In this document: one piece after another, positions 23,300-32,675 of the stretch
Position numbering within the stretch: position 1 is the stretch's first letter
Layout: each line of letters starts with the position of its first letter
Program-made: the position numbers and the translations under genes
Notes under the pieces: model-generated
Database searches by the model: none
Told to the model about the DNA's origin: nothing
What the model saw: only the letters and a program-made list of their open reading frames with translations
Source of the DNA: Clostridia bacterium
Lineage (GTDB): Bacteria; Bacillota; Clostridia; Monoglobales; Monoglobaceae
NCBI GenBank assembly: GCA_017546145.1
Contig: JAFYXN010000005.1
Coordinates: forward strand, 99,422-163,421
Length of the DNA stretch: 64,000 bases
Reading direction: 5' to 3'

Positions 23300-23797
23300 C
23301 TAATATCCAAGGATTCCCTGAAGTGACTCGTCGTTTTCTACCCATTCCTTTTCAACATTAACAATGGTGTATTCGGTGGGGGTATTGCGGATAATAACGC
23401 GGCGGATACCTGCGTTGATTATAAGACGCTTGCACATCGAGCAGCTGGAGGTGTTTTCAACCAGCTCGCCTGTGTTGTAGTCTTTACCTACAAGATAAAG
23501 TGTTGCGTCAATCATATCGCGGCGTGCAGCACTGATAATGCAGTTTGCCTCAGCATGAACGCTGCGGCACAGCTCGTATCTTTCGCCTCTGGGGATAGCA
23601 AGCTTTTCTCTGATGCACACGCCGGTTGTGCAACAGTTTTCGCGGCCTCGGGGTGCGCCGGTGTAGCCGGTTGATACGATTTCGTCATTTTTTACAATAA
23701 TTGCACCAAAGTTGCGGCGGATACAGGTGCCTCGCTCAATAACTGTTTCAGCTATATCCAGATAATAGTTGTGTTTGTCAACTCTTTTCTTTTCCAT
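23300..23797 (-). CDS. dCMP deaminase family protein (ComEB-like)
   Basis: The 165-residue zinc deaminase has the catalytic HAEANCI motif and the second zinc half-site SSCSMCKR. An additional cysteine-rich GRENCCTTGVCIRE insert resembles the second zinc site of T4-type dCMP deaminases. It converts dCMP to dUMP, feeding thymidylate synthesis; related ComEB proteins sit in competence operons. Here it is alone and leftward, with divergent tsaE beyond it. Substrate assignment rests on family resemblance. Confidence 0.88.
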   Translation of the reverse strand: MEKKRVDKHNYYLDIAETVIERGTCIRRNFGAIIVKNDEIVSTGYTGAPRGRENCCTTGVCIREKLAIPRGERYELCRSVHAEANCIISAARRDMIDATLYLVGKDYNTGELVENTSSCSMCKRLIINAGIRRVIIRNTPTEYTIVNVEKEWVENDESLQGILGY

Positions 23798-23878
23798 ATC
23801 AAATTTCCTCTTTTTCTACAAAGTTCTTTCGTTATTATGAGTATATAACAAAATAAATTAAATTTCAATAGTTTTGTA

Positions 23879-23907
23879 TTGACTTTAGTAACAAATATCG
23901 GTAAAAT
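23879..23907 (+). promoter_or_regulatory. Promoter of the tsaE-tsaB-dacF run
   Basis: TTGACT (23879-23884), 17 bases and TAAAAT (23902-23907), 36 bases before tsaE. Confidence 0.75.
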
Positions 23908-23943
23908 AAAAGAAAGCAAATATTTTGATTGGACGAGTAGCTT

Positions 23944-24369
23944 ATGAAAATGCTTGAAAGCCGCAGTGCTGCGGAAACATCACAGATTGCAAAGGAATTT
24001 GCCAAAACCTTAAAGCCGGGGGATATTGTTGCGCTGTCCGGGGACTTGGGCGCAGGTAAGACTGCATTCACCAAAGGTGTGGCAGAGTTTTTTGGTATAC
24101 CTGCGGACGAGGTGGGCAGTCCTACCTTTACAATGGTAAACCAGTATGACGGTGACCTGACAATATACCATTTTGATGCATACCGTCTTGAAAATGTCGG
24201 TGCTGACAGCTGCGACTGGATGGACGATTATTTCTTTGGCGACGGTATTTGTCTTATAGAATGGGCGCAAAACATCAAGGATGTTCTGCCAAAAGGATAT
24301 ATAGAAGTAAAGCTTGACAAAGCCCCTGAAAAGGGTGACGATTACAGAGCGATAACAATAATAAATTGA
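23944..24369 (+). CDS. tsaE: tRNA t6A biosynthesis ATPase TsaE
   Basis: The 141-residue P-loop ATPase has Walker A GDLGAGKT (residues 33-40), GSPTFTMVNQY and LIEWAQ, all standard for TsaE. It works with TsaB and TsaD to put the threonylcarbamoyl group on A37 of ANN-reading tRNAs. It forms an operon with tsaB ten bases downstream. No rimI or tsaD is adjacent, although these often complete the cluster. Confidence 0.95.
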   Translation: MKMLESRSAAETSQIAKEFAKTLKPGDIVALSGDLGAGKTAFTKGVAEFFGIPADEVGSPTFTMVNQYDGDLTIYHFDAYRLENVGADSCDWMDDYFFGDGICLIEWAQNIKDVLPKGYIEVKLDKAPEKGDDYRAITIIN

Positions 24370-24379
24370 GGAGAAGACT

Positions 24380-25090
24380 ATGCTGATATTCGGAATTGAT
24401 ACCTGCTGTATGGCGGCAACTGCGGCACTGATTGACGAGAGGGTTATGGTTGCCCAGACGGTGGTAAATCACGGCAAAACACATTCTCAAAAAATGATGC
24501 CTCAGGTAGAGGAGATGTTCAGACTTTCAGAAATTGACCCGAAATCGGTAGACGCATTTGCGGCAGCGGTGGGACCCGGCTCTTTTACAGGGGTAAGGAT
24601 AGGTGTTGCCACAGCAAAGGCGATGGCGCAGGCGGCAGACAAGCCGTGTATTGCGGTGTCTACCCTTGAAGCACTTGCATATTCATCCAGGCTGTTTGAC
24701 GGAATTGCCGCGCCTATACTGGATGCAAGACGCAATCAGGTTTATAATGCGTTGTTTCAATGCTTAAAAGGCAAAATGACAAGGCTTTGTGATGACAGAG
24801 CAATTTCGCTTGACTCTTTGCTTGATGAGTTGAAAAAAACCGACAAGGATGTTATCTTTATGGGTGACGGAACATTGGTATTTGAAGATGAAATTCGCAA
24901 AGCATTGGGTGAAAGAGCATATTTTGCGACACAGCTTACAAGGATGAATCTTGCCGGAGCGGTGGCGGAAATTGGGGCTGAGAAGTTTCAAAAGGGTGAG
25001 ACGATAAGCTACAGCGCGCTTGTTCCTGAGTATATCAGACTTTCTCAGGCAGAAAGAGATTTGATTGAAAAGAAGAACGCTGAACTATAA
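24380..25090 (+). CDS. tsaB: tRNA t6A biosynthesis protein TsaB
   Basis: The 236-residue protein of the ASKHA fold begins LIFGIDTCCMAATAALID and carries AAAVGPGSFTGVRIGVATAKAMA, the family hallmark. TsaB is the non-catalytic partner that binds TsaD and TsaE. It follows tsaE closely and precedes dacF by 21 bases, so the three genes are probably cotranscribed. Confidence 0.95.
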   Translation: MLIFGIDTCCMAATAALIDERVMVAQTVVNHGKTHSQKMMPQVEEMFRLSEIDPKSVDAFAAAVGPGSFTGVRIGVATAKAMAQAADKPCIAVSTLEALAYSSRLFDGIAAPILDARRNQVYNALFQCLKGKMTRLCDDRAISLDSLLDELKKTDKDVIFMGDGTLVFEDEIRKALGERAYFATQLTRMNLAGAVAEIGAEKFQKGETISYSALVPEYIRLSQAERDLIEKKNAEL

Positions 25091-25111
25091 CAGATATTAT
25101 CGGAGGAAAAA

Positions 25112-26467
25112 ATGAAAAAGGCAGTTTCTTGTATTTTTAAAATAAGACACGCGGCGGTTGCGGCGGTTTTAGCGGCTTTGCTTGCAGCAGGGAATATTAT
25201 CCCTGCGTTTGCAGCCAAGCCTGCACCTACTGCCACGGCTGTTATTTTAATTGATGCCAATACAGGGAATGTTCTCTACGAGAAAAATGCTGACAAAAAG
25301 ATGTACCCTGCAAGCACCACCAAAATAATGACTGCACTTGTTGCACTTGACGCAGTAAAAAACGAGGAAATAAGTCTTGACCAGCCGCTTGCCTTAAGCC
25401 AGTCGGCTTATGATTCGCTTGACATTGACGGCAGCAGTATAGCTCTGAAGGTTGGCGAGAGCATGACGCTTGAGGGGCTTTTACAGGGGCTTTTGATTGC
25501 ATCGGGCAATGATGCTGCAGTGACAATTGCAGAGGGAATATCCGGGTCAACCGAGGAGTTTGTCATCCGGATGAACGAAAAGGCAAAGACACTGGGTCTT
25601 GAAAATACGTCTTTTGTAAACCCCCATGGATTACATAATGAAAACCACTATACCACTGCAAAGGATATGGCACATCTTGCGCGTGAGGCTATGAAAAACG
25701 ACACCTTCCGCAGCATTGTTGAGTGTGCGCATATCTATCTTCCGACAACCAATATGTCGGACAAGCGGTATTTTATAAACACAAACAATCTGGTTTCAAG
25801 GATGCGTTATCCGTATTACTTCTATGACAAGGCAACGGGAATAAAAACAGGCTCAACCACAGAGGCAGGCTATTGCCTTGTATCGTCAGCCAAGGACCGT
25901 GGCAAGTCGGTTATCTGTGTGCTTTTTGATGCAGAGGACATTTCGGTGTCACACAACGAATCAAAAGAAGTTTTAGAGTACGGACTTACAGCATTTAACC
26001 TCAGAAGCCTTGCAAAACGAGATGATATATTCGGCGAGGTAAGGGTCAAGCAGGCAGCTGACGGAACAGACCATATTCTGCTTTCCGCAGCGGAAAATCT
26101 GGACGCATTATTCCCTGATGACGGAAATTCTGAAAATATAGAGGTTGTTACCGAAATTCCTGAAAAAGTCTATGCACCGATTAGCTCGGGGCAGATTATA
26201 GGCAAAGCAAAATTTATGTATGAGGGCAAAGAGATTGGCAGTGTGGATTTGTGCTCCACAGTTGAAATCAAGCGTCATATATTCGGCTTTGTAATGACCT
26301 TTTTTGAATGGCTTTGGAGCTTTAAGACGGTTAAGTTTGTTGTGTACACCGCTTTGGGGTTAGTTCTTGCTTTTGTGACTTTGGTGATTGTCGGATTTGT
26401 CCGTGCTATCAAAAAAAGCAAGCGCAAAAAACGCAGAATGAACCGTTACAACCCGCCAAGGTATTAA
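25112..26467 (+). CDS. D-alanyl-D-alanine carboxypeptidase (DacF/PBP5-like)
   Basis: The 451-residue secreted enzyme trims the terminal D-Ala from peptidoglycan. A signal peptide occupies residues 1-36. The catalytic SxxK is S68-K71 (PASTTKIM), SxN is S131-N133 (ASGNDAA) and KTG is at 245-247 (GIKTGST). A C-terminal domain follows, then a membrane helix near residues 405-432 and a highly basic tail (KKSKRKKRRMNR) facing the cytoplasm. The true transmembrane anchor, in place of an amphipathic one, fits the sporulation-linked DacF/DacB group. It converges on ylbJ with a single-base gap. Confidence 0.92.
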   Translation: MKKAVSCIFKIRHAAVAAVLAALLAAGNIIPAFAAKPAPTATAVILIDANTGNVLYEKNADKKMYPASTTKIMTALVALDAVKNEEISLDQPLALSQSAYDSLDIDGSSIALKVGESMTLEGLLQGLLIASGNDAAVTIAEGISGSTEEFVIRMNEKAKTLGLENTSFVNPHGLHNENHYTTAKDMAHLAREAMKNDTFRSIVECAHIYLPTTNMSDKRYFINTNNLVSRMRYPYYFYDKATGIKTGSTTEAGYCLVSSAKDRGKSVICVLFDAEDISVSHNESKEVLEYGLTAFNLRSLAKRDDIFGEVRVKQAADGTDHILLSAAENLDALFPDDGNSENIEVVTEIPEKVYAPISSGQIIGKAKFMYEGKEIGSVDLCSTVEIKRHIFGFVMTFFEWLWSFKTVKFVVYTALGLVLAFVTLVIVGFVRAIKKSKRKKRRMNRYNPPRY

Positions 26468-26468
26468 A

Positions 26469-27584
26469 TTAAAGTCGGGTATCATTCATGCGTTTTCTGA
26501 AAAATGCCAATGCGGCTAAAATAGCGCAGAATACCACAACGATTGCAAAAATTACAGAAAGCGAATAAAACAGAATATCAAGAGGCTCTGCAGAAATTAT
26601 ATCTGCAGGGCTTTTTTGCTGCAGAAAAATAGCTTGTGTAATGGGGAAAAACCGCAAAAGCAGTGAGGTAATTCCGGCAGAAATTAACCCTTGAAGAAGC
26701 TTTCCGGCAATAAACGGCATAAGAGAAAGCCCGGAGGGCGCAGTTATTGCACCAACCTGCAGTATTACCGAAATGCCCGAAAATGCTGCAAAAAACGAGA
26801 TAATGCACATTCTGGTGTCAAGGCTCAGCTTAAGTGCGGCAATTTGTTTTATTCCGCCTGTTATTTCAAGAAGGGAATGCAGATACGGCGTAAAACCGGT
26901 TTTGGGAAGTGATGCGGCAAATACAGTAAAGAATAGAATAAATCCGCAGATTTTAAGCATTGTAAAAACAGACGAGTCCATAACACTGCCAAAGATGCCG
27001 ACAGCGTTTTTTACATCGCTTAATGGTTTTGAAGGAAGAGTGCGCAGACGCGGAATGCGTTCATGGCTTTTGTAAAACCTGAATATTATTCCCACAATAA
27101 TTGCGGATATAATATGTGAGGCATAAAGATACCGCCCTGCCTGAGGACTGCCAAGAAATCCGCAGCCTACAACCGATATAATAAAAAGCGGACCCGAGTT
27201 GTTGCAAAAGGCGCACATCTGCTCGGCTTCTGCTTTTGTGCATTGACCGGTGCCGTACAGGTCTTTTGCACAGGCGGCACCAACCGGATAGCCGCTGACA
27301 ATTCCAAGAACAAATGCCATTGCGCTGCAACCGGGCAGCTTGAATAACGGCCGCATAAGCGGTGAAAGGTATCTGCTGCAGGCAGCGGCAGCACCCGATG
27401 CCGAAAAGAAGCCGCTGCATATAAGAAAGGGAAAAAGTGCCGGCACAACCGAGGTAAGACAAACATTTATTGCACTTTTTCCGGTTTCGATGCATACCGA
27501 CGGAAACATGATTAAAAACAGGCTTATATGCAACGCGCACAAAAGAAATGTAGTACGAAGAATTTTGTTAAAGGAAAATGTCAT
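26469..27584 (-). CDS. ylbJ: Sporulation integral membrane protein YlbJ
   Basis: The 371-residue membrane protein has about eight to ten helices and nucleoside-recognition (Gate) domain patterns: VVPALFPFLICSGFF, FVLGIVSGYPVGAACAKDLY and CAFCNNSGPLFIISVVG. These match YlbJ, needed for spore envelope formation in Bacillus under SigE control. The partner genes usually found near ylbJ are absent. It is divergent from yqfC, another SigE-type sporulation gene, across only 95 bases. Confidence 0.88.
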   Translation of the reverse strand: MTFSFNKILRTTFLLCALHISLFLIMFPSVCIETGKSAINVCLTSVVPALFPFLICSGFFSASGAAAACSRYLSPLMRPLFKLPGCSAMAFVLGIVSGYPVGAACAKDLYGTGQCTKAEAEQMCAFCNNSGPLFIISVVGCGFLGSPQAGRYLYASHIISAIIVGIIFRFYKSHERIPRLRTLPSKPLSDVKNAVGIFGSVMDSSVFTMLKICGFILFFTVFAASLPKTGFTPYLHSLLEITGGIKQIAALKLSLDTRMCIISFFAAFSGISVILQVGAITAPSGLSLMPFIAGKLLQGLISAGITSLLLRFFPITQAIFLQQKSPADIISAEPLDILFYSLSVIFAIVVVFCAILAALAFFRKRMNDTRL

Positions 27585-27679
27585 ACAAGCAACCTTCTTT
27601 TATATTTTGTTTTATAATACATATATTCATTAATGACGCATTTTAAGCATAAATTTAGGACATAAGGGGTGTTGTATAA

Positions 27680-27991
27680 TTGAAAAACCGAAAAAAGCAA
27701 CCGCAAAAGGATATACAAAAGCCGACAATCCGTGAACGCGTGGCAGATTCGCTTGACGCGTCCAAGGAGGTAATTTTGGACTTTGCAAGGCTTGAATTTA
27801 TCGGAAACCGTGAGGTCACCGTTGAGAATTATAAAAGCATAGTTGAGTATACCGAAAAGCAAATTATTGTCGAAACAAATCCGCACCGTATTAAAATTCA
27901 GGGGGCGGAGCTTGAAATAAAAAGTATAGCCCGTGAAATACTGTATATAACAGGCAAAATTTCTTCGGTTGAATTTAAGTTGGAGGTGTAG
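27680..27991 (+). CDS. yqfC: Sporulation protein YqfC
   Basis: The 103-residue small protein of the YabP/YqfC family has ILDFARLEFIGNREVTVENY and a C-terminal IKGxISSVEF-like segment (YITGKISSVEFKLEV). It starts at TTG 27680 behind AAGGGGTG. It is the first gene of the conserved yqfC-yqfD-phoH-ybeY-era order of spore formers. Its molecular role is unknown; it is expressed in the mother cell in Bacillus. Confidence 0.9.
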   Translation: MKNRKKQPQKDIQKPTIRERVADSLDASKEVILDFARLEFIGNREVTVENYKSIVEYTEKQIIVETNPHRIKIQGAELEIKSIAREILYITGKISSVEFKLEV

Positions 27992-27994
27992 TGC

Positions 27995-29224
27995 GTGTCT
28001 GTTTCGGATATTTTAGGGTATATACGCGGCTATGTTGTTATTCGTGCAGAAGGCTGCTTTCTTGAACGGTTTTTAAATATATGTATGCGGCGCGGGATTC
28101 TGCTTCGCAATGTAAAGCGGCGTGGTGACACTTGTATAGATGCGTGTATTAGTATTCAGGGCTTCAAAGCGCTAAGACAGATAGCAAAAAAAACAAAAAC
28201 ACGTGTAACCATAAAAAGCCGTCACGGGTTGCCGTTTTTTCTTTACAGATACCGCAAAAGACGCCCTGTAATTGTGGGGCTGGTTCTGTTTGCCGCGGTT
28301 TTGTGGTATCTTTCCACTCATATCATGGGGATTGACATTGTAGGCAATGAACGAATACCCACAGCAGAAATTGAAAGAGGGCTGAAGGCGGTGGGGCTTT
28401 ATCGGGGTGCGGCAACCGGCAAAATAGAGCCAAAATCGGTACAGAACAAAATGATGACAGGGTTTGATGATATTGCGTGGATTGGCATAAATATCAAAGG
28501 GTCAAGAGCGTATATTGAGGTTAAAGAAAGAATTGATACAAAAAGAATTGAAGGCACAGACATACCATGCAATCTGGTTGCCGCGCGTGACGGAATTATA
28601 CGGCTCTTGGAGGTTAAAGAAGGGCAGACAATTGTTAAAATAAACGATATGGTGGAAAAGGGCGATTTGCTGGTCAGCGGAGCGGTTGACAGTACAAAGG
28701 ACGGAATCCGCTATGCACATTCGTTTGGCGAAGTATATGCAGATACCCGGTATCAAAAATCGCGTACATATCCTTTGGAGTATACAGAAAAACTATATAC
28801 GGGCGAAGAAACAAAAAGAATAAGCCTTACGCTTTTTGGCAAAGAAATAAAGCTGTTTTTAAATAAGAACGCACCCTATGAATACTGTGACAAAGCCGAA
28901 AGCAAGACCGAGTACGGCATATTTGGGGGCAAAATACCTTCAGTTTTTGTCAGCCGTACCGATTTTAAAGAGTACGTTCCGGAAAAAAAGACCCGAACTC
29001 TTAAACAGGCAGTAGACCTTGGCAGAAAAGAGCTTGAAGCCGAGCTGAAAAAGGAAATCCCTCCAGATGCAGAGGTTAAGGATGTTGAAGTAACCTATAC
29101 AGAATCCGGCTCAAAAGCGGTTGAGGTAGCTGTAAAAATATCCTGCACCGAGAACATCGCCGTGCAATCTGTAATTGACAAAATTGAAAATATGAATTAC
29201 AATGATATTAATGAAAATACATAG
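27995..29224 (+). CDS. yqfD: Sporulation protein YqfD
   Basis: The 409-residue protein has a cytoplasmic N-terminal domain (residues 1-90), one membrane helix (about 90-110, VIVGLVLFAAVLWYLSTHI), then a large extracytoplasmic domain with GIDIVGNERIP and IAWIGINIKGSRAYIEVKE. This is the YqfD (SpoIV-like) pattern and length. The start is GTG 27995, eight bases after GGAGGTG and four after the yqfC stop. It acts in forespore engulfment-stage membranes in Bacillus. Confidence 0.92.
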   Translation: MSVSDILGYIRGYVVIRAEGCFLERFLNICMRRGILLRNVKRRGDTCIDACISIQGFKALRQIAKKTKTRVTIKSRHGLPFFLYRYRKRRPVIVGLVLFAAVLWYLSTHIMGIDIVGNERIPTAEIERGLKAVGLYRGAATGKIEPKSVQNKMMTGFDDIAWIGINIKGSRAYIEVKERIDTKRIEGTDIPCNLVAARDGIIRLLEVKEGQTIVKINDMVEKGDLLVSGAVDSTKDGIRYAHSFGEVYADTRYQKSRTYPLEYTEKLYTGEETKRISLTLFGKEIKLFLNKNAPYEYCDKAESKTEYGIFGGKIPSVFVSRTDFKEYVPEKKTRTLKQAVDLGRKELEAELKKEIPPDAEVKDVEVTYTESGSKAVEVAVKISCTENIAVQSVIDKIENMNYNDINENT

Positions 29225-29295
29225 TGGGGAAGTATATTTTTCTCACGGTTAAAATAATACAGAATGCATGGATAAAAGGAAGGAAAAGGGCATAT

Positions 29296-30309
29296 ATGGA
29301 GCGACACATTGAAGTTGAAAATATGGAGGTTCTCATTAATCTTTTCGGCAGCTTTGACGAAAATATCAGGCTTATCGAAAAGCAGTTTGATGTTGCCGTA
29401 ATTAATCGCGGCTCGGATATAAAGGTGGGCGGCGAGCCGGATAATGTTGACAAGGCAGTAAGAGTTATTCATAACCTTATGGGGATGGCACGCGGCGGAA
29501 CTGCTCTCCAAGAGCAGGAGGTGCGCTATGTGATGTCCCAGATTGAAGAGGACAATGACAAAGAGCTTGAAATGCTTGGGCAGGATTGTGTTTGCATTAC
29601 CTCAAGAGGGACACCTATCCGCGCCAAGACACTGGGCCAGCGCAGCTATATCACAGCGATTGAGAAAAACCCTATTGTGTTTGGTATAGGTCCGGCAGGA
29701 ACAGGCAAGACCTACCTTGCGGTGGCAATGGCGGTCAAGGCGTTCAAAAACAAGGAGGTCAACAAGATAATTCTTACAAGACCTGCGGTTGAGGCAGGCG
29801 AAAGCCTTGGCTTTCTTCCCGGCGATATGCAGGATAAGGTTGACCCGTATTTAAGACCGCTCTATGATGCGCTTGGCGATATGCTGGGCGGAGAGTCCTT
29901 CCACAAAAATATAGAGCGTGGTCTTATTGAGGTTGCGCCGCTTGCGTATATGCGCGGCAGAACACTGGACGATGCGTTTATTATTCTTGATGAAGCGCAA
30001 AACACCACGCCCGAGCAAATGAAGATGTTCCTTACACGTATGGGGTTTTCATCAAAAATTGTTGTGACCGGTGACATTACCCAGATAGACTTGCCCTCCA
30101 ACAAAAAGTCAGGACTTCGCGATGCAGAGATTGTCCTGAAAAACGTTGAGGGTATAGAGTTTATGTACCTTAGCGAAAAGGACGTAGTAAGGCATCCGCT
30201 TGTTCAGCAGATTGTAAAGGCGTACGAGAAAAAGACTATTGAACGTGAACGTATAAGCGAGAAAAACAGCAGAGGCAAAAGAAGATATGAAAATAGCGAT
30301 AAGAAATAA
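29296..30309 (+). CDS. PhoH-like ATPase
   Basis: The 337-residue protein has an N-terminal KH-like region of about 100 residues and the PhoH P-loop domain: GPAGTGKTYLAVAMAV, then LTRPAVEAGESLGFLPGD and FIILDEAQNTTPEQ (Walker B). The family is linked to RNA metabolism through its fixed neighbour ybeY. I chose ATG 29296 behind AAAAGGG; a GTG at 29224 would start right at the yqfD stop with no ribosome site. The last 23 bases overlap ybeY. Confidence 0.92.
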   Translation: MERHIEVENMEVLINLFGSFDENIRLIEKQFDVAVINRGSDIKVGGEPDNVDKAVRVIHNLMGMARGGTALQEQEVRYVMSQIEEDNDKELEMLGQDCVCITSRGTPIRAKTLGQRSYITAIEKNPIVFGIGPAGTGKTYLAVAMAVKAFKNKEVNKIILTRPAVEAGESLGFLPGDMQDKVDPYLRPLYDALGDMLGGESFHKNIERGLIEVAPLAYMRGRTLDDAFIILDEAQNTTPEQMKMFLTRMGFSSKIVVTGDITQIDLPSNKKSGLRDAEIVLKNVEGIEFMYLSEKDVVRHPLVQQIVKAYEKKTIERERISEKNSRGKRRYENSDKK

Positions 30310-30772
30310 TCAAAAAGCATTCAAGGTAACAAAAGAGCTTCGTGACCTTGTAAGAGAAGCGGCAAAGGCTTCGCTTGAATACATGGAGTTTGGCACGAAG
30401 GTTGAGATAAGCGTTATGTTTACCGACAACGAGGAAATCCGAGAGCTCAACCGTGAGCACCGTGATATTGACCGTGCTACCGACGTTTTATCGTTTCCGC
30501 TGATTGAGTACGATGAGGACGGAAGTGTTCTTGAGGAGTATATGGACTTTAACCCAAACGGCGAAATGGTTTTGGGGGATATAGTGATTTCCCTTGAACG
30601 TGCGGCAGAACAGGCGCAGGAATACGGACACTCGTTTGAACGCGAGGTGGGTTTTCTGACGGTGCATTCAATGCTGCACCTTTTGGGATATGACCATATA
30701 GAACCTGAAGACGAGGAAGAAATGTTTGGCTATCAGAAGGAAATCCTTAAAAAAATGAACCTTACAAGATAA
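30287..30772 (+). CDS. ybeY: rRNA maturation endoribonuclease YbeY
   Basis: The 161-residue zinc-dependent RNase has the signature HSMLHLLGYDH, giving the three His ligands of the H-x3-H-x5-H site, and RDIDRATDVLSFPL in the N-terminal half. It takes part in 16S rRNA 3' processing and ribosome quality control. The overlap with phoH implies translational coupling. It lies 36 bases before era. Confidence 0.95.
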   Translation: MKIAIRNNQKAFKVTKELRDLVREAAKASLEYMEFGTKVEISVMFTDNEEIRELNREHRDIDRATDVLSFPLIEYDEDGSVLEEYMDFNPNGEMVLGDIVISLERAAEQAQEYGHSFEREVGFLTVHSMLHLLGYDHIEPEDEEEMFGYQKEILKKMNLTR

Positions 30773-30808
30773 ACTTTTAAATACATTACAGAAGAAAGAG
30801 GAAGGCTT

Positions 30809-31693
30809 ATGAAATCAGGCTTTGTTGCAATTTGCGGAAGACCAAATGCAGGCAAATCAACACTTATGAACAGAATAATCGGCGAGAAGGTGGCAATTGT
30901 TTCAAACAAACCGCAGACCACTCGCACAAAAATTATGGGCGTCCACACAACAGAGGACTGTCAGATTGTGCTTATCGACACGCCCGGCATCCACAAACCG
31001 CACAACAAGCTGGGCGAAAAGATGGAAAAATATATCTACACCGCAACACAGGATGTTGACGTTCTGCTTTATGTTGTGGACTGCAATCTGTATGAAAACG
31101 AGTACGAGAAGGAACGCACGGCACTTGAGGGTCTGAAAAAGGCAGATGTTCCGGTTATACTTGTTGTAAACAAGGTGGACACTGTCGCAAAAAACAGCCT
31201 TTTTCCGGTGATTGAAAAGCTCAGCGGCCTTTATGATTTTGCAGGAATTGTGCCGCTTTCGGCACGTATGGGCGATAACGTGGACGCACTTGTGGACGAA
31301 ATACGGACACATCTTGACGAAGGCCCGCAGTTCTTCCCCGGCGACCTTATAACCGACCAGCCCGAGCGGCAGATTGCGGCAGAGTATATACGTGAAAAAA
31401 CTCTCAGACTTCTTAATCAGGAAATCCCTCACGGTATTGCGGTTGAGATTGAAAAAATGAAGAAAAAGGACAGCGGCACCTATGAAATTCTGGCGGCAAT
31501 TTATTGCGAAAGACAAAGCCACAAGGCAATTATAATCGGCAGAAAAGGCGAAAAACTGAAGGATATAGGAAGCCGCGCAAGACAAGACATAGAGCGGTTT
31601 TTGGGTGCAAAGGTTTATCTGGAGCTTTGGGTCAAGGTTAAAGAGGATTGGCGCAACAAGGAAGCGTTTATGAACACAATCGGTTTTGAGTAA
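30809..31693 (+). CDS. era: GTPase Era
   Basis: The 294-residue GTPase has G1 GRPNAGKST (residues 10-18), G3 DTPGI and G4 NKVD, and a C-terminal KH domain with KAIIIGRKGEKLKDIGSRAR. It binds the 3' end of 16S rRNA during 30S assembly. The ribosome site GAGGAAGG precedes it. Length and order match the Firmicutes type. Confidence 0.97.
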   Translation: MKSGFVAICGRPNAGKSTLMNRIIGEKVAIVSNKPQTTRTKIMGVHTTEDCQIVLIDTPGIHKPHNKLGEKMEKYIYTATQDVDVLLYVVDCNLYENEYEKERTALEGLKKADVPVILVVNKVDTVAKNSLFPVIEKLSGLYDFAGIVPLSARMGDNVDALVDEIRTHLDEGPQFFPGDLITDQPERQIAAEYIREKTLRLLNQEIPHGIAVEIEKMKKKDSGTYEILAAIYCERQSHKAIIIGRKGEKLKDIGSRARQDIERFLGAKVYLELWVKVKEDWRNKEAFMNTIGFE

Positions 31694-31783
31694 ATTAGAA
31701 TTTTTTGGGCTTTAAGGCTAAATGTAACAGTATACAGACTGAAGCTTTTTTCGATACTAACTATATAGACGGAGGAAAAAGAT

Positions 31784-31954
31784 ATGAACAGTTATAAGCA
31801 TTTGGCATGGAAAGCCTTTGAAACGACAGGCGGCGTCAGAGAATATCTTAAATACAAGGCGCTGGATAAGAATGATACAAGCGTTGAGGCCGGTGAGGAA
31901 TTTGGGACTTTTAAAAACATCGGGAATAGTGACAAAGACCACCAAGTACGGTGA
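31784..31954 (+). CDS. yqzL: YqzL family small protein
   Basis: This 56-residue protein is encoded between era and recO, the fixed position of yqzL in Firmicutes. It reads MNSYKHLAWKAFETTGGVRE then YLKYKALDKND, matching the family pattern of an aromatic N-terminal helix followed by TG-x-x-x-x-YL. GGAGG precedes the ATG. The function is unknown. Its last 53 bases overlap the predicted recO start in another frame. Confidence 0.75.
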   Translation: MNSYKHLAWKAFETTGGVREYLKYKALDKNDTSVEAGEEFGTFKNIGNSDKDHQVR

Positions 31955-32675
31955 TACAAGTCTTATAGTCACCATGCTGACAAAGGATTTTGGCAGGATT
32001 TCTGCAATTGCAAGCGGGGTACGGACAAAAAAATCACAGATGCTTGCAGGACTTCAGCTGTTTGCCTACAGCGAGATTGTTATGTATAAGGCAAAAAGCA
32101 AAAAAGGTCTTTATAATCTGAACGAAATGACGGTGACAGAAAGCTTCTCGTCGCTCAGATACGACCTTGAAAAGATGGCGTATGCTTCGTATTTTGCCGA
32201 GGCGGCAAGCGGTGCGTCGGCAGAGGACGCACCCGATGAGGATATTTTAAGGCTGCTTCTTAACACGCTTTATGCACTGGATAAGGAGCTGTGCGAATAC
32301 GAAAAAATTAAAACCGTCTTTGAATGGCGGCTTGCGGCGGAGGCAGGCTATGCCCCGCTGCTTACAGAATGCGGCAAGTGCGGCAAGCACGAAGAAACAG
32401 CGTATCTGTCACTTGCAAACGGCACCGCACTTTGCGAAGAATGCGGAAACGGCGCAGAAGGTATGGTAAAGCTTAGCTTGGCTATGGCAAAAATTATAAA
32501 GTTTATTTGCCTTGCAGATATTAAAAAAATATTCTCGTTTGAAACTGGACAAGCAACGGTCGGTTACCTCAGCCGAGTCAGCGAGGAGTACCTTAAATCA
32601 CAGCTTGACCGTCAATTTCCGACGCTGGATTACTTAAAGAAGGTCAAGGCACTGGAGGAAGGCAATGAAAAATAA
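31902..32675 (+). CDS. recO: DNA repair protein RecO
   Basis: The 257-residue protein has an N-terminal OB fold (TSGIVTKTTKYGDTSLIVTM), a helical middle and a zinc-binding site CGKC-x17-CEEC near residues 165-190. It helps load RecA at gaps with RecF and RecR. The start is set at TTG 31902 behind GGTGAGG because homology begins at GLLKTSG. An open frame extends upstream to 31818 but would overlap yqzL completely. The stop region overlaps the next gene by 11 bases. Confidence 0.9.
   Translation: MGLLKTSGIVTKTTKYGDTSLIVTMLTKDFGRISAIASGVRTKKSQMLAGLQLFAYSEIVMYKAKSKKGLYNLNEMTVTESFSSLRYDLEKMAYASYFAEAASGASAEDAPDEDILRLLLNTLYALDKELCEYEKIKTVFEWRLAAEAGYAPLLTECGKCGKHEETAYLSLANGTALCEECGNGAEGMVKLSLAMAKIIKFICLADIKKIFSFETGQATVGYLSRVSEEYLKSQLDRQFPTLDYLKKVKALEEGNEK

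Noticed and set aside
30902..31585. 227-codon frame opposite era
   Set aside because: It is a cysteine- and histidine-rich nonsense translation antisense to era.
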